A stretch of DNA of 64,000 bases, taken from positions 1 through 64,000 of the forward strand of contig NZ_JAHHDX010000039.1 in the NCBI RefSeq assembly GCF_018619335.1, read 5' to 3'. This DNA comes from Alteromonas sp. ALT199. GTDB lineage: Bacteria > Pseudomonadota > Gammaproteobacteria > Enterobacterales > Alteromonadaceae. The notes under the pieces were generated by a model that saw only the letters and a list, made by a program, of their open reading frames with translations, made no database searches and had not been told where the DNA came from. Both the position numbers and the translations under genes were made by a program. This document shows positions 33,519 to 44,650 of this stretch, one piece after another (positions within the stretch are counted from its first letter, which is position 1; every line of letters begins with the position of its first letter).

Positions 33519-34456
33519 CGCAGCCTAGCGAATTTAAACATATTTCAGTATTGCTTGACGAATGCATTGAAGCGCTGGCGATTAAACCGGACGGTATCTA
33601 TATTGATGCTACGTTTGGACGTGGTGGGCATTCAGCGCATATTTTAGACGCTCTAGGCGAAAATGGGCGTCTTATCGCCTTCGACCGAGACCCTCAAGCA
33701 ATAAAAGCAGCGGAACGCTTTGCTGATGATAAGCGTTTTAGCATTATCCATTCACCGTTTGGTGATATGGCAGAAGAAATTGAAGCACTAGGTCTAACCG
33801 GTAAGATTGACGGTGTGCTAATGGACTTAGGTGTGTCCTCACCACAGCTAGATGATGCCGAGCGTGGCTTTAGCTTCCTGCGCGACGGTCCGCTCGACAT
33901 GCGCATGGACACGTCTCGCGGTCAAAGCGCGGCTGATTGGTTGGCTAGCGCAGAAGAGCAAGACATTACACAGGTCATCAAAGAGTTTGGCGAAGAAAAG
34001 TTCGGCAAGCGCATTGCTCACGCTATCGTAAATACACGCCTAGAAACACCTATCACGCGTACCGCTCAATTAGCCAAAATTATTGACGAAGCAGTGCCTG
34101 TAAAAGACAAATTCAAGCACCCTGCAACCCGCGCATTCCAAGGTATTCGTATATACATTAATGCTGAGCTTGAGCAACTTCGTGTGGGCCTAAAGGCTGC
34201 CACTCAAGTGTTAGAAAAAGAAGGCCGCTTAGCCGTTATTTCATTTCACTCGTTAGAAGATCGTTTAGTAAAGCGCTTCATTAAGGAACAAAGTAAAGGG
34301 AAAGTTGTACCGCACAATTTACCGATTACCCAGGCTGAAATAGATGCAGATAAAGTGCTTAAAGCCTTGGGCAAAGCGATAAAACCTTCTGAACAGGAGA
34401 TTGCGAACAACGTTCGCTCCCGCAGTTCGGTATTACGTGTGGCAGAAAAGTTATGA
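33515..34456 (+). CDS. rsmH: 16S rRNA m4C1402 methyltransferase RsmH
   Basis: A 313-residue cytoplasmic methyltransferase (formerly MraW) that N4-methylates C1402 of 16S rRNA using S-adenosylmethionine. The opening [13 protein letters not shown], the cofactor motif [21 protein letters not shown] and [11 protein letters not shown] are all characteristic, and the C-terminus [14 protein letters not shown] is standard. Length is normal. It overlaps mraZ and ftsL by four bases on each side. Confidence 0.98.
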   Translation: MTQPSEFKHISVLLDECIEALAIKPDGIYIDATFGRGGHSAHILDALGENGRLIAFDRDPQAIKAAERFADDKRFSIIHSPFGDMAEEIEALGLTGKIDGVLMDLGVSSPQLDDAERGFSFLRDGPLDMRMDTSRGQSAADWLASAEEQDITQVIKEFGEEKFGKRIAHAIVNTRLETPITRTAQLAKIIDEAVPVKDKFKHPATRAFQGIRIYINAELEQLRVGLKAATQVLEKEGRLAVISFHSLEDRLVKRFIKEQSKGKVVPHNLPITQAEIDADKVLKALGKAIKPSEQEIANNVRSRSSVLRVAEKL

Positions 34457-34788
34457 CCAAAGCCGCACCAGACAAGGACAGCACTAATTTTAAATTACTG
34501 CTTATTATTGTTTCAGATTTAACCCGCAACAAGTTGCGGGTTTTGTTGTATTTAATGGTTATCGTAAGTGCCATGGCGGTGACGCTTAGCAGTCATCACA
34601 ACAGGCAGCAGGTAATTGCACTAGAAGACCTCATGCAAGAGAAAGATGAGCTTGATGTTGAGTGGCGTAACCTGGTGCTTGAACAACGGGCGTTAACTGA
34701 GCATAACCGCATAGAAACTTTGGTTGAGAAGCAGTTGGAAATGTACCGCGCTACCGCAGATGATGAAGTAGTGGTGAGGTTAAAATGA
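34453..34788 (+). CDS. ftsL: Cell division protein FtsL
   Basis: A 111-residue bitopic membrane protein: short cytoplasmic N-terminus, one membrane helix (about 29-47, [18 protein letters not shown]) and a periplasmic coiled coil with Leu spacing. With FtsQ and FtsB it activates FtsWI septal synthesis. Identity rests on this layout and on position between rsmH and ftsI, since FtsL sequences vary widely. Its start and stop overlap both neighbours by four bases. Confidence 0.93.
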   Translation: MTKAAPDKDSTNFKLLLIIVSDLTRNKLRVLLYLMVIVSAMAVTLSSHHNRQQVIALEDLMQEKDELDVEWRNLVLEQRALTEHNRIETLVEKQLEMYRATADDEVVVRLK

Positions 34789-36560
34789 GTACATCAGCCC
34801 TTTCACGCCAACGCAAAAAAACAGGTGCAAAGCAAAACGTAACGCCAAGCCTAGTGCACTGGCGTTTTGTGGTTGTACTTATTGTGATCATGCTAGTGTT
34901 TGGCGTGTTAGCCGCACGCGCAGCTTACATTCAAGTTATTGAACCTGACGAACTGATTCAACAGGGCGACAATCGTACCTTAAGAACCCGTGACATGCCG
35001 ACCTATCGCGGCCTTATCACCGACAGAAACGGCGTTGAATTAGCTGTGAGTGTTCCTGTTCGTGCCATTTATGCAGACCCAAAAATTATTCATGAAAATG
35101 AAGGCTTCAAAGAGGAGCGCCGCTGGGAAGCGCTAGCGGATGTACTGCGCCAAGACGTTAATGAATTGAAAGAAAAAGTGGCTAACCCCAAGCGTCGCTT
35201 CGTTTATCTACAGCGTCAGGTGTCGCCGGCCATGGCAGAGTACGTTGATAAACTAGATATTCCAGGTATCTATCTGCGTCGCGAGAGCCGCCGCTACTAT
35301 CCTACAGGTGAAGTTTCGGCGCAGTTAATTGGCGTTACCGATGTGGATGACACAGGTGTTGAAGGCTTAGAGCGTATGTATAACGAGTGGCTAACGGGCA
35401 CCCCTGGCTCTCGTAAAATACGCCGCGATGCGAAAGGCCGCCAGGTTGAAATTTTAGAGACTAAGTCGGGTGAAAAAGCTGGTGACCTGCAGCTGACCAT
35501 CGACCAGCGTATTCAGGCTCTAGCCTACAAAGAAATTAAAGAAGCCATGATTTATTATCAATCAAGCTCGGCTTCAGCCATTGTTATTGATGTAAAAACC
35601 GGCGACGTATTGGCAATGGTTAATGCACCTTCCTTCAACCCGAACGACAGAAGCAAACTGTCTGCGCACAGAATGCGTAACCGAGTTATTACTGATGCGT
35701 TCGAGCCGGGCTCAGCATTGAAGCCACTGGCAGTGCTTACTGCATTAGAATTCGGTGAAGTTGAGCCCGAAGACTCGGTAAACACCCACCCGGGTTGGAT
35801 GCGTTTGGGCGGTAGCTTAGTCAAAGATTCGCGTAACTACGGTGAGCTAACGCTAGAAGAAATTATTCAGCACTCCTCGAACATGGGCACATCGAAACTG
35901 GCGCTGTCTGTTCCTAAACAGTTCCTGCTTGATACTTACTACAACATGGGCCTCATGAGTGATACCGGGCTTAACATGGCGGGTGAGAGCAGTGGTATTT
36001 TCCATGAGCGCAGTCGCTGGTCAGAGTTTGAATTAGCCACACTGTCATTTGGTTACGGCATTTCCGTAACCACGGCGCAGCTTGGCAGGCTTTATTCCAC
36101 ATTGGCAAATGGCGGGGTTAAAACACCCCTAAATATTATCAAATCGCCAGAGCAACCTTCATGGCAAGCCCAATCTGAACGCGTTATCAGTGAAGAGAAC
36201 GCGAATGCCATTGTTCAAATGATGGAAAGCGTAACCCAGCGCGGCGGCACGGCAACCAAAGCGGCGGTACCAGGATATCGCGTAGCAGGGAAAACAGGGA
36301 CAAGCCGAAAAGCGGTAGCAGGTGGTTACGGTGAAGAGTATGTGAACATTTTTGCCGGCATTGCACCAGTGTCTGACCCAAGGCTAGTGACCATTGTTTT
36401 GATCAACGAACCCGGCGGCGATTTGTATCACGCAGGGGATACCGCAGCACCTGTATTTTCGTCAATTATGGGTGGTGCACTGCACATGCTTAACGTTACG
36501 CCAGATGACAAGCAGGTTACTTCAAGTCGCTTATTGAAAGGAGGTCAAAGTGGTAGTTAG
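34785..36560 (+). CDS. ftsI: Septal peptidoglycan transpeptidase FtsI (PBP3)
   Basis: A 591-residue class B penicillin-binding protein with one N-terminal membrane helix (about 28-50). The transpeptidase domain has nucleophile Ser310 in EPGSALKP (SxxK), the SSN triad in HSSNMG and KTG in AGKTGTSRK. It crosslinks septal peptidoglycan with FtsW as partner. Length is close to that of E. coli FtsI. Its start overlaps the ftsL stop and its end overlaps murE. Confidence 0.98.
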   Translation: MSTSALSRQRKKTGAKQNVTPSLVHWRFVVVLIVIMLVFGVLAARAAYIQVIEPDELIQQGDNRTLRTRDMPTYRGLITDRNGVELAVSVPVRAIYADPKIIHENEGFKEERRWEALADVLRQDVNELKEKVANPKRRFVYLQRQVSPAMAEYVDKLDIPGIYLRRESRRYYPTGEVSAQLIGVTDVDDTGVEGLERMYNEWLTGTPGSRKIRRDAKGRQVEILETKSGEKAGDLQLTIDQRIQALAYKEIKEAMIYYQSSSASAIVIDVKTGDVLAMVNAPSFNPNDRSKLSAHRMRNRVITDAFEPGSALKPLAVLTALEFGEVEPEDSVNTHPGWMRLGGSLVKDSRNYGELTLEEIIQHSSNMGTSKLALSVPKQFLLDTYYNMGLMSDTGLNMAGESSGIFHERSRWSEFELATLSFGYGISVTTAQLGRLYSTLANGGVKTPLNIIKSPEQPSWQAQSERVISEENANAIVQMMESVTQRGGTATKAAVPGYRVAGKTGTSRKAVAGGYGEEYVNIFAGIAPVSDPRLVTIVLINEPGGDLYHAGDTAAPVFSSIMGGALHMLNVTPDDKQVTSSRLLKGGQSGS

Positions 36561-38115
36561 TGCCTTTATTCAAAGTATTAAAGCCTTGTTAGCAAAATTT
36601 GGAGTAGATGCCCCCGATATTCGCATTGAAGGTTTAACGTTAGACAGCCGTGAAGTGAATACGCGCTTAGCGTTTGTAGCGGTTAAGGGGCATGAACGTG
36701 ATGGTCGCGATTTTATACCACAAGCAATAAGTTTAGGGGCTCGTGTAATTCTGGCGCAAACTGAAGACAGTAGAGCCCATGGTCAAATGGAAATGCGCGA
36801 CCACAGCGTCATAATTTTGCTGTATGAACTACCACAAATGCTCTCGGCGTTAGCTGCTGCATTTTATGACTATCCCGCACAAAAAATGGTCACGGTGGCA
36901 GTGACAGGAACTAACGGAAAAACCTCTACAGTTCAACTGCTTACACAGATTAAGAGCGCATTAGGTACACGTAGCGCAAGCATAGGAACCTTAGGGAGTA
37001 GTGTGTTTGAGGGCGATGAAACCCAGTGGTCGAACACGCCAGCGGAGAACACCACGCCCGATGCCATACGTATGCAATATTTGTTGGCAGACTTTGTGCA
37101 AAGCGAAGTGCGCCATACGGCTTTTGAAGCAAGTTCTCACGCATTGGTTCAGGGGCGTCTTGGTACAGTAAAAACCGATATCGCTGTTTTCACCAATCTT
37201 ACTCGTGACCACTTAGATTATCACGGCACAATGGAAGAGTATGGCAGAGCCAAGCGCTTGCTACTTCAACAGCCGGGTTTGAAAGTAGTGGTGCTGAACG
37301 CTAATGATGATGAAAGCAAAAAGTGGGACGGCGCAGCAGATAAAACTGTAACGCGAGTCTGGACTGGCATAGACGAAAATAGCTTGGCTGGTAAAAGCGA
37401 AATTGTGTTACTGCGCGATCAAAACAATCCTCAAAGTCGCCATTGTTTCGCCACAAATGCTTTTTATCATGCAGGTGGATGTAGCTTTGAACTAGTGAGC
37501 TCGTGGGGAAGCGCTGCTATTTCGCTACCACTATTTGGAAAGTTCAATATCAGCAATGTGCTTAGCGCTATAGGTACGTTACTAGCTGAAGGTGAGCGTT
37601 TTGATGACGTGGTTAACGCGGTAAATGCTATCACTCCCGTCGCTGGTCGAATGGAAGTATTTCCTATAACTGGTGCTGCTAATTTAGTGGTGGACTACGC
37701 GCATACGCCAGATGCGTTAGAGAAAGTGCTATTAAGCGCAAAATTCCATACAACGGGCAAAGTGTGGTGTGTGTTTGGCTGTGGTGGAGATAGAGACAAA
37801 GGCAAGCGACCGTTAATGGGGCAGGCTGCCGAGGTTGGTGCTGACGCTATTGTGATCACTACAGATAACAGCAGAAGTGAATCCCCTGAGTCTATCGCCA
37901 AGGACATCATTGCGGGCTTAAAAAATTCTGAGCTGGCAGTGTCTATTCCCGATCGCGAGCAAGCTATTCGCCACTGTCTTGAGCATGCGCAAGACAGCGA
38001 CATCATCATTGTGGCCGGAAAAGGCCATGAAGATTACCAAATAATCGGTGATAAAAAGACTAACTATAACGAACGTGCAGTTGTGGCGCGACTGCAACAG
38101 GAGTACAGCAAATGA
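36550..38115 (+). CDS. murE: UDP-MurNAc-tripeptide synthetase MurE
   Basis: A 521-residue ATP-dependent ligase that adds the third stem residue, expected to be meso-diaminopimelate. The P-loop is GTNGKTSTV, and TNLTRDHLDYHGTMEEY and DYAHTPDAL are typical. The residue-3 specificity motif, usually DNPR in Gram-negatives, reads DNSR at 439-442; the key Arg is kept while Pro is Ser. GTG is the start, with AAGGAGG six bases upstream. It overlaps ftsI by 11 bases. Confidence 0.96.
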   Translation: MVVSAFIQSIKALLAKFGVDAPDIRIEGLTLDSREVNTRLAFVAVKGHERDGRDFIPQAISLGARVILAQTEDSRAHGQMEMRDHSVIILLYELPQMLSALAAAFYDYPAQKMVTVAVTGTNGKTSTVQLLTQIKSALGTRSASIGTLGSSVFEGDETQWSNTPAENTTPDAIRMQYLLADFVQSEVRHTAFEASSHALVQGRLGTVKTDIAVFTNLTRDHLDYHGTMEEYGRAKRLLLQQPGLKVVVLNANDDESKKWDGAADKTVTRVWTGIDENSLAGKSEIVLLRDQNNPQSRHCFATNAFYHAGGCSFELVSSWGSAAISLPLFGKFNISNVLSAIGTLLAEGERFDDVVNAVNAITPVAGRMEVFPITGAANLVVDYAHTPDALEKVLLSAKFHTTGKVWCVFGCGGDRDKGKRPLMGQAAEVGADAIVITTDNSRSESPESIAKDIIAGLKNSELAVSIPDREQAIRHCLEHAQDSDIIIVAGKGHEDYQIIGDKKTNYNERAVVARLQQEYSK

Positions 38116-39521
38116 TAACAACAACGCTGTTATGGATAGCCGAAAAGGTTAATGGAAAATTATTGAACGACGTTGCGGATATTGAAGTGTCTGCAGTAAG
38201 TACCGATACCCGCACCCTAGAAGATGGCGCAGTTTACTTAGCCTTGAAAGGCCCGAATTTTAATGGCCACGATTTTATCTCAACGGCAGAAAAAGCGGGA
38301 GCAAGCGCGGTTATTGCAAGTGAAGACGTGGAAACCTTGCTACCTGTCATCAAGGTTGAAGATACCAAGGAGGCACTTGGTCTGCTGGGCGCGGCGGTTA
38401 AGGCTCAGGTAGCACCAAAAACTATTGCTATTACCGGGAGCAGTGGCAAAACCACGGTCAAAGAAATGTGCGCGGCCATTTTGGCCCGCAGAGGTAACGT
38501 ATTGGCCACAAACGGTAACTTCAATAATGATATTGGTGTGCCATTAACTCTTCTTCGTTTAGAGACGGAGCATGAGTACGCTGTAATGGAGCTTGGAGCG
38601 AATCATTTAGGTGAAATTGCCTATACCACAAATTTAGTAAAACCTGACGTCGCAACCATTGTTAATGCTGCAGCTTCTCACCTGGAGGGGTTTGGCAGTT
38701 TACTTGGTGTTGCACGGGCAAAAAGCGAAATTTTTAAAGGCTTAGATGAGAATGGCGTAGCGGTAGTTAATGTCGACAGTCAGTTCGCTGAGTTTTGGCA
38801 GGGTAAGCTTAAACAAACTAAAACGCTTACGTTTTCCCCGCAGCAGAAAAACAGTGCAGATTTCTATGCTGAAGATATCACGATTGGCTTAGACGGGTGC
38901 GCTTCATTCCATCTTTCATGTCCTCAAGGCGACCTGGCAATTCAGCTGACAATACCTGGTGTCCATAACGTGGGCAATGCTCTTGTTGCTGCTGCGCTAA
39001 CGCTTCAAGTAGGCGCTACGTTAGAAAATGTGCGCGATGGCTTACTCGCCATGAAGCAAGTTAGCGGCCGTCTTAATGTGAAACAACTTACTGAACAAGT
39101 TCGTCTTTTAGATGATACCTATAATGCGAACGTGGCGTCTGTAAACGCGGCAATTGACACGCTAAGTAGCTTTTCAGGTATTCGTGTTCTTGTGCTAGGC
39201 GACATGAAAGAGTTGGGCGAAAAGGCGCGTTTTTACCACGAGCAGGTGGGGGAATACGCTAGACAAAAAGGAATTGATTACCTGTATACCATGGGTGTTT
39301 TGAGTCAATCAGCGAGTGCTGTGTTTAATGAAAATGGTGGCCATTTCAGCGATGTTGAAAGTTTGTTGGCCGCAATGGAGAGTGATTTGTTAGTGCAGCA
39401 GCGCGATATTTCGATTTTAGTTAAAGGTTCACGCAGTTCAAAAATGGAACGCGTGGTAGAGGCGGTCGAGGCCTCTGCGCTGGGAAAGCACGATAGCCGT
39501 CGGGAGCGAATAGCATGTTAA
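38112..39521 (+). CDS. murF: UDP-MurNAc-pentapeptide synthetase MurF
   Basis: A 469-residue cytoplasmic ligase that adds D-Ala-D-Ala to the UDP-MurNAc tripeptide. The P-loop is [35 protein letters not shown] and [11 protein letters not shown] are characteristic. It is the fourth amino-acid-adding ligase step, after MurC, MurD and MurE, all encoded in this cluster. The start overlaps the murE stop by four bases, and its end overlaps mraY. Confidence 0.98.
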   Translation: MITTTLLWIAEKVNGKLLNDVADIEVSAVSTDTRTLEDGAVYLALKGPNFNGHDFISTAEKAGASAVIASEDVETLLPVIKVEDTKEALGLLGAAVKAQVAPKTIAITGSSGKTTVKEMCAAILARRGNVLATNGNFNNDIGVPLTLLRLETEHEYAVMELGANHLGEIAYTTNLVKPDVATIVNAAASHLEGFGSLLGVARAKSEIFKGLDENGVAVVNVDSQFAEFWQGKLKQTKTLTFSPQQKNSADFYAEDITIGLDGCASFHLSCPQGDLAIQLTIPGVHNVGNALVAAALTLQVGATLENVRDGLLAMKQVSGRLNVKQLTEQVRLLDDTYNANVASVNAAIDTLSSFSGIRVLVLGDMKELGEKARFYHEQVGEYARQKGIDYLYTMGVLSQSASAVFNENGGHFSDVESLLAAMESDLLVQQRDISILVKGSRSSKMERVVEAVEASALGKHDSRRERIAC

Positions 39522-40597
39522 TTTGGCTAGCCGACTGGCTGACACAATTCGATTCAGGGTTTAACGTATTTTCATACCTTACTCTTCGCGCAATTTTAAG
39601 CACGTTGACCGCGTTACTTATTGCCATTCTTATTGGCCCTAAGATGATTCGTTATTTGCAGCGTATGCAAATTGGTCAAACTGTACGCGACGATGGCCCG
39701 CAAAGTCATCTATCAAAATCCGGCACACCCACCATGGGCGGGTTGCTGATCCTTGCTGCCATTGTTGTTAGCGGCTTGCTTTGGGCTGACCTGACTAATC
39801 GCTATGTGCTGGTAACCCTAACTGTGGTTGTGGCCTACGGTATTATCGGATTTGTTGACGATTATAGAAAAGTAATCCGCAAAGATTCGAAAGGGCTTAT
39901 CGCGCGCTGGAAGTATTTCTGGCAATCGGTAGTTGCCTTGGGTGTAGCATTCTATTTATACAGTAGCGCTACAATTAGTGCAGAAACTTCGTTGCTCATT
40001 CCTTTCTTCAAAGAAGTATTCCCACAGTTAGGTGCCTTTTTTATCATCATCACTTACTTTGCCATTGTAGGTACAAGTAACGCAGTAAACCTTACTGATG
40101 GTTTGGATGGACTAGCTATTGTTCCTACCATTTTGGTGGCAGGTGCATTTGCCATTTTTGCCTACGTGACAGGTAATGCGAACTTTGCTGAGTATTTGAA
40201 TATCCCACATATTCCGCTCACCAGTGAACTAGTGATTGTGTGTACAGCTATGGTCGGTGCGGGCTTGGGATTTTTATGGTTTAACACATATCCTGCGCAA
40301 GTATTTATGGGTGATGTTGGCTCACTAGCGCTAGGCGGCACATTAGGTGTGCTGGCTGTACTGGTGCGCCAAGAGCTGGTGTTAATCATTATGGGTGGTG
40401 TTTTTGTTGTGGAAACCCTGTCGGTCATCCTTCAGGTAGGTTCTTACAAACTGCGTGGCCAGCGAATTTTCCGCATGGCGCCTATCCACCATCACTATGA
40501 ATTGAAGGGCTGGCCAGAGCCGCGTGTTATCGTGCGTTTTTGGATAATTTCAATCATTTTAGTTTTAGTGGGTTTAGCTACTCTCAAACTTAGATAA
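39515..40597 (+). CDS. mraY: Phospho-MurNAc-pentapeptide translocase MraY
   Basis: A 360-residue inner-membrane enzyme with ten predicted helices that joins UDP-MurNAc-pentapeptide to undecaprenyl phosphate, giving lipid I. FVDDYRKV with its Asp pair, [13 protein letters not shown] and [13 protein letters not shown] carry the magnesium and catalytic residues. GGGAG precedes the ATG by 8 bases, and it overlaps murF by seven bases. Length equals that of E. coli MraY. Confidence 0.98.
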   Translation: MLIWLADWLTQFDSGFNVFSYLTLRAILSTLTALLIAILIGPKMIRYLQRMQIGQTVRDDGPQSHLSKSGTPTMGGLLILAAIVVSGLLWADLTNRYVLVTLTVVVAYGIIGFVDDYRKVIRKDSKGLIARWKYFWQSVVALGVAFYLYSSATISAETSLLIPFFKEVFPQLGAFFIIITYFAIVGTSNAVNLTDGLDGLAIVPTILVAGAFAIFAYVTGNANFAEYLNIPHIPLTSELVIVCTAMVGAGLGFLWFNTYPAQVFMGDVGSLALGGTLGVLAVLVRQELVLIIMGGVFVVETLSVILQVGSYKLRGQRIFRMAPIHHHYELKGWPEPRVIVRFWIISIILVLVGLATLKLR

Positions 40598-40618
40598 GCG
40601 GTTAAGAGATAAATAGTA

Positions 40619-42121
40619 ATGTCGTATAACGTACGTGAGCATAGTTATGTAGTCGGTGGCCTAGGTGTTACAGGTCAGGCTTGCGTGCGCTTTTTGTTGC
40701 AAAAAAAAGCAACGGTTAAAGCGTTTGATACACGTGCTAATTTTACTGCACCTGCTGATCTTGATACTGGCATGCAAGCTTTTATGGCAGATAAGGTCAC
40801 TTGCAATGCCCTAAGTGAAGATTACTTCGATGGTGTAGACACCTTGGTGTTAAGCCCAGGACTTGCTATTGATATTGAACAAGTTGCCTTGGCAAAATCT
40901 TGCGGAGTAGAGGTTATTGGTGACGTGGAGCTGTTCGCCCGTTTAAATACACCTGAGAATAGCACTATGCCAACTAAACGAGTGGTTGGCATAACAGGCT
41001 CTAATGGTAAAACTACGGTTACTTTATTAGTGAACCATTTGCTTAAAGCCTGCGGCGTAAAAAGTATTGAAGCGGGTAATGTGGGCCGACCTGTGCTTGA
41101 AGCATTTAAAAGCGATGCAGATGTAGTGGTAATGGAGTTATCGAGTTTTCAACTTGAAACCACGTCAAGCCTTTTACTTGAGGCTGCCACAGTACTCAAT
41201 ATTTCCGATGATCACCTAGATCGTCACATCACCCTTGAGGCGTATATCGATGCCAAGCACCGTATTTTTGATAACGCTAAATCAGCTGTCGTATGGCGGG
41301 ATGGAGAGTTTGTAGCGCCTGAAGAGCAACTTGTAGATGCGGGTAATGCTAATCACTATGCTGCTTCAAACGTTGCATTGAATAAAGGTTTGCTGGCGAC
41401 ACGAAACATCATTGAATATGGATTAGGCGAATCGTCTACCGGTTTTGCGATTGCACCATTTGAAGATGGCCGCAGTGGTTTTGAAGATAAACAAAGCCTG
41501 TATATTACGTTTAACGGCGAAAAGCTCATTGCCCTTAGCGATATTCATTTAGTGGGTATGCATAACGTACTAAATATTATGGCTGCATTAGGCATTTGCC
41601 TTCAGCTTGGTGTTTCGCCTGAAAGAGCGATTAAACATTTACACAGCTTTAAATCTGCACCTCACCGCTGTGTGGAAATAGCCCGTGTAAACAACGTTCG
41701 CTATATCGACGATTCTAAAGCAACTAATATTGGTGCCACCATAGCAGCCCTAGAAGGAATAGGCCCTACTATAGAGGGTAAACTTATTCTTATTGCCGGT
41801 GGTGACGCCAAAGGTGCGGATATGGAGAATCTGGCGCCTTATCTAAACCAGCATGTGGCCCATGTGTTTGCTTTGGGCAAAGATGCACATCTGTTCGAAA
41901 AGAGTTTTGCTCATGCAACGTGCGTGGCAACCATGAAAGATGCAGTTAAAGCGGCAACAAGGCTCGCTGCTCCTAGTGATGTGGTAATGCTCTCGCCTGC
42001 GTGTGCCAGCTTAGATATGTTTAAGAACTATATGCATCGCGGTGACGTGTTTAAACAAGATGTATACGACCTACATAATTTACACAGTCAGAACAACGCT
42101 ACTGTGGAGGCTGCATCATGA
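40619..42121 (+). CDS. murD: UDP-MurNAc-L-alanine:D-glutamate ligase MurD
   Basis: A 500-residue cytoplasmic ligase that adds D-Glu. The N-terminal UDP domain has [15 protein letters not shown]; the P-loop GSNGKTTVT is at about 127-135; [17 protein letters not shown] and [13 protein letters not shown] are typical. It is about 60 residues longer than E. coli MurD, with extra length mostly around residues 235-310. It follows mraY after 21 bases and overlaps ftsW by four. Confidence 0.96.
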   Translation: MSYNVREHSYVVGGLGVTGQACVRFLLQKKATVKAFDTRANFTAPADLDTGMQAFMADKVTCNALSEDYFDGVDTLVLSPGLAIDIEQVALAKSCGVEVIGDVELFARLNTPENSTMPTKRVVGITGSNGKTTVTLLVNHLLKACGVKSIEAGNVGRPVLEAFKSDADVVVMELSSFQLETTSSLLLEAATVLNISDDHLDRHITLEAYIDAKHRIFDNAKSAVVWRDGEFVAPEEQLVDAGNANHYAASNVALNKGLLATRNIIEYGLGESSTGFAIAPFEDGRSGFEDKQSLYITFNGEKLIALSDIHLVGMHNVLNIMAALGICLQLGVSPERAIKHLHSFKSAPHRCVEIARVNNVRYIDDSKATNIGATIAALEGIGPTIEGKLILIAGGDAKGADMENLAPYLNQHVAHVFALGKDAHLFEKSFAHATCVATMKDAVKAATRLAAPSDVVMLSPACASLDMFKNYMHRGDVFKQDVYDLHNLHSQNNATVEAAS

Positions 42122-43527
42122 TAGCTGCCTCTACCAAACTTAGTGCGTTATTTGCCGCGAAGCACGACGGAAAACCTTCGGCAACGCATCCGTATGATGT
42201 CACTCTCATTTTGATTGCGCTGGCTCTGATGAGCATCGGTGTTGTTATTGTTACATCAGCATCTATGCCGGTGGCAGATAGGCTACACGACAATCCATTC
42301 TACTTTGCCATTCGTCACGGTATTTATATTGTTGGGGCGATCATTGCCGCAATGATCGTTCTGAATTTGCCTATGCAGTTTTGGCGCATGACCAACCCCT
42401 ACCTTCTGCTTGCGGCTATCGCGCTATTACTAGCAGTACTGGTAGTGGGAAGAACCGTAAACGGTAGTACCCGTTGGTTGGCGATTGGGCCCATAACCAT
42501 TCAAGCGGCCGAACCGGCCAAGCTCTTTTTCTTTGCGTATTTGGCAGGCTATCTCGTTCGCCGATACGAGGAAGTTACCGAGAACTTGAAGGGCTTTATT
42601 AAGCCCCTTGTGGTGTTTTTTGCACTGGCTATGTTGTTACTGCTTCAGCCAGACTTGGGGACCGTTGTCGTGATGTTTGCAACCACGATTGGCTTGCTAT
42701 TTTTAGCGGGTGCACGACTGTGGCAGTTCTTCGCACTGGTGTTTGCAGGCATATTGGCGGTTGTAGCGCTTATCGTGTTTGAAGAATACCGAATGAAGCG
42801 GGTAACCTCCTTTTTAGACCCTTGGGCCGATCCGTTTGGTGCAGGCTATCAGCTAACTCAGTCTTTAATGGCTTATGGTCGAGGTAATTGGTTCGGGCAA
42901 GGCCTAGGCAATAGCTTACAAAAGCTTGAGTTTTTGCCTGAAGCACACACCGACTTTGTTATGGCCATTTTGGCAGAAGAGCTCGGCTTTGCCGGTGTAC
43001 TTGCGGTACTAGGTCTTATTTTATGGATGGTGTTACGCGCATTAAATATTGGAAATAGGGCACTTGAAAAAGGGCGCGCGTTTGACGGCTATTTGGCTTA
43101 CAGCATCGGCATATGGTTTAGTTTTCAAACGGCGGTAAATATTGGCGCAAGTGCCGGTATTCTGCCAACCAAAGGGTTAACCTTGCCGCTTGTCAGCTAC
43201 GGCGGCTCGTCACTTATTGTTATGTCAGTGGCGGTAGCCATACTCCTTCGTATTGATTTTGAACTACGTGTTGATGGCGTACAAGCAATCGGCCGAGGCG
43301 ATGGTAAGGACGGCAAGAAAAAGGCCCGTCGCAAAAAGCCTATTTCTTCAAACGAAGCTCAGGCTAAGGAAACGGCTAAACCAGAAAAAAGCACCGATGA
43401 TGAAGATTTTTCATCATCCACCGTGGAAGCTAAGCCCGCAGTAAAAACATCAACCGCGGAAGATGAAGGTAAAGCTGGCATTAAAGCCATACTGGCGCGA
43501 GTAGCGCAGGAGGCGGACAATGACTAA
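42118..43527 (+). CDS. ftsW: Septal peptidoglycan glycosyltransferase FtsW
   Basis: A 469-residue SEDS protein with ten membrane helices; it polymerises lipid II at the septum together with FtsI. Characteristic stretches are [51 protein letters not shown] and [12 protein letters not shown] charged cytoplasmic C-terminal tail of about 75 residues (from about 395), Lys-rich then acidic, is longer than in E. coli. The end overlaps murG by eight bases. Confidence 0.97.
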   Translation: MIAASTKLSALFAAKHDGKPSATHPYDVTLILIALALMSIGVVIVTSASMPVADRLHDNPFYFAIRHGIYIVGAIIAAMIVLNLPMQFWRMTNPYLLLAAIALLLAVLVVGRTVNGSTRWLAIGPITIQAAEPAKLFFFAYLAGYLVRRYEEVTENLKGFIKPLVVFFALAMLLLLQPDLGTVVVMFATTIGLLFLAGARLWQFFALVFAGILAVVALIVFEEYRMKRVTSFLDPWADPFGAGYQLTQSLMAYGRGNWFGQGLGNSLQKLEFLPEAHTDFVMAILAEELGFAGVLAVLGLILWMVLRALNIGNRALEKGRAFDGYLAYSIGIWFSFQTAVNIGASAGILPTKGLTLPLVSYGGSSLIVMSVAVAILLRIDFELRVDGVQAIGRGDGKDGKKKARRKKPISSNEAQAKETAKPEKSTDDEDFSSSTVEAKPAVKTSTAEDEGKAGIKAILARVAQEADND

Positions 43528-44650
43528 GCGTTGCTTGATTATGGCAGGTGGAACAGGCGGGCATGTATTCCCCGGTCTTGCAGTGGCAAACGCGCTTCGA
43601 AATGAAGGGTGGGATATTCACTGGCTAGGTACCGCCGAACGGATGGAAGCACAAGTTGTGCCTAAGCATGATATTCCTATTCACTTTATTCCAGTAAAAG
43701 GGCTTCGTGGTAAAGGAATATCGGCTCGTCTTCAAGGTGCCGTTGCCTTAGTGAAAAGCTTGTTCTCTGCAAGACGAATCATTAAACGTCTTCAGCCTGA
43801 TGTGGTTGTTGGGTTTGGCGGCTATGCCAGCGGCCCAGGTGGTGTGGCAGCAAAGAGCCTAGGTATTCCTGTTATTATTCACGAGCAAAATGCCGCAGCT
43901 GGCATGACAAATAAGTTACTTAGTAAATTCGCAAACCTCGTTTTACTTGGCTTTAACGATGCTAAAGAACAATTTTCAGGAGTTGCCACTAAGGTGCATA
44001 CTGTAGGTAATCCAGTTCGCGATGAAATTTGGCAGGTGATGCCTAAAGCTGCAGATATTAACGCAGGCGCTCGTGCAAACACTCTTGAAAATACCAGTGA
44101 GTACGAGCAGGGTTTAAATATGCTTGTGGTTGGCGGAAGTTTAGGCGCCCAAATTCTGAATGAAACTGTGCCTGAGGCATGTGGTGTACTAGAAGGCTTA
44201 TCTATAAAGCACCAGTGCGGTAAAGGTAATAGTGAAAGAGTTACTCAAGCTTATAAATCTGTAGGCGCTGATATGGCGAAAGTTGTTGTGAGCGATTTTA
44301 TCGATGACATGGCCGCAGCCTACGAATGGGCCGATTTCATTGTTTGTAGAGCCGGTGCGCTAACGGTAAGTGAAGTTGCAGCTGCAGGGCGCGCCGCTAT
44401 TTTTGTACCGCTCCCGTTTGCGGTTGATGATCACCAAACGAAAAATGCGCAGTCGTTAGTAAAGCAAAATGCGGCATTAATGATTGCTCAATCAGTATTG
44501 AAAGATAGTTTAGGGCAGGCGGTACGTCAGTGGTTACAACACCCTGAAGGCTGCTTAAAAATGGGTGCTATTGCGAAAACATGTGCAAGTACCCATGCCA
44601 CGGAAAATGTAGTAAGCCACGTTAAAAGCGTGGTAGGAGTAGGGGACTAA
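43520..44650 (+). CDS. murG: UDP-GlcNAc transferase MurG
   Basis: A 376-residue peripheral inner-membrane GT28 enzyme that turns lipid I into lipid II. It shows the Gly-rich [47 protein letters not shown] and [28 protein letters not shown] lies eight bases before the ATG, one of the strongest ribosome binding sites in the cluster, perhaps needed because the gene begins inside ftsW. Confidence 0.98.
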   Translation: MTKRCLIMAGGTGGHVFPGLAVANALRNEGWDIHWLGTAERMEAQVVPKHDIPIHFIPVKGLRGKGISARLQGAVALVKSLFSARRIIKRLQPDVVVGFGGYASGPGGVAAKSLGIPVIIHEQNAAAGMTNKLLSKFANLVLLGFNDAKEQFSGVATKVHTVGNPVRDEIWQVMPKAADINAGARANTLENTSEYEQGLNMLVVGGSLGAQILNETVPEACGVLEGLSIKHQCGKGNSERVTQAYKSVGADMAKVVVSDFIDDMAAAYEWADFIVCRAGALTVSEVAAAGRAAIFVPLPFAVDDHQTKNAQSLVKQNAALMIAQSVLKDSLGQAVRQWLQHPEGCLKMGAIAKTCASTHATENVVSHVKSVVGVGD

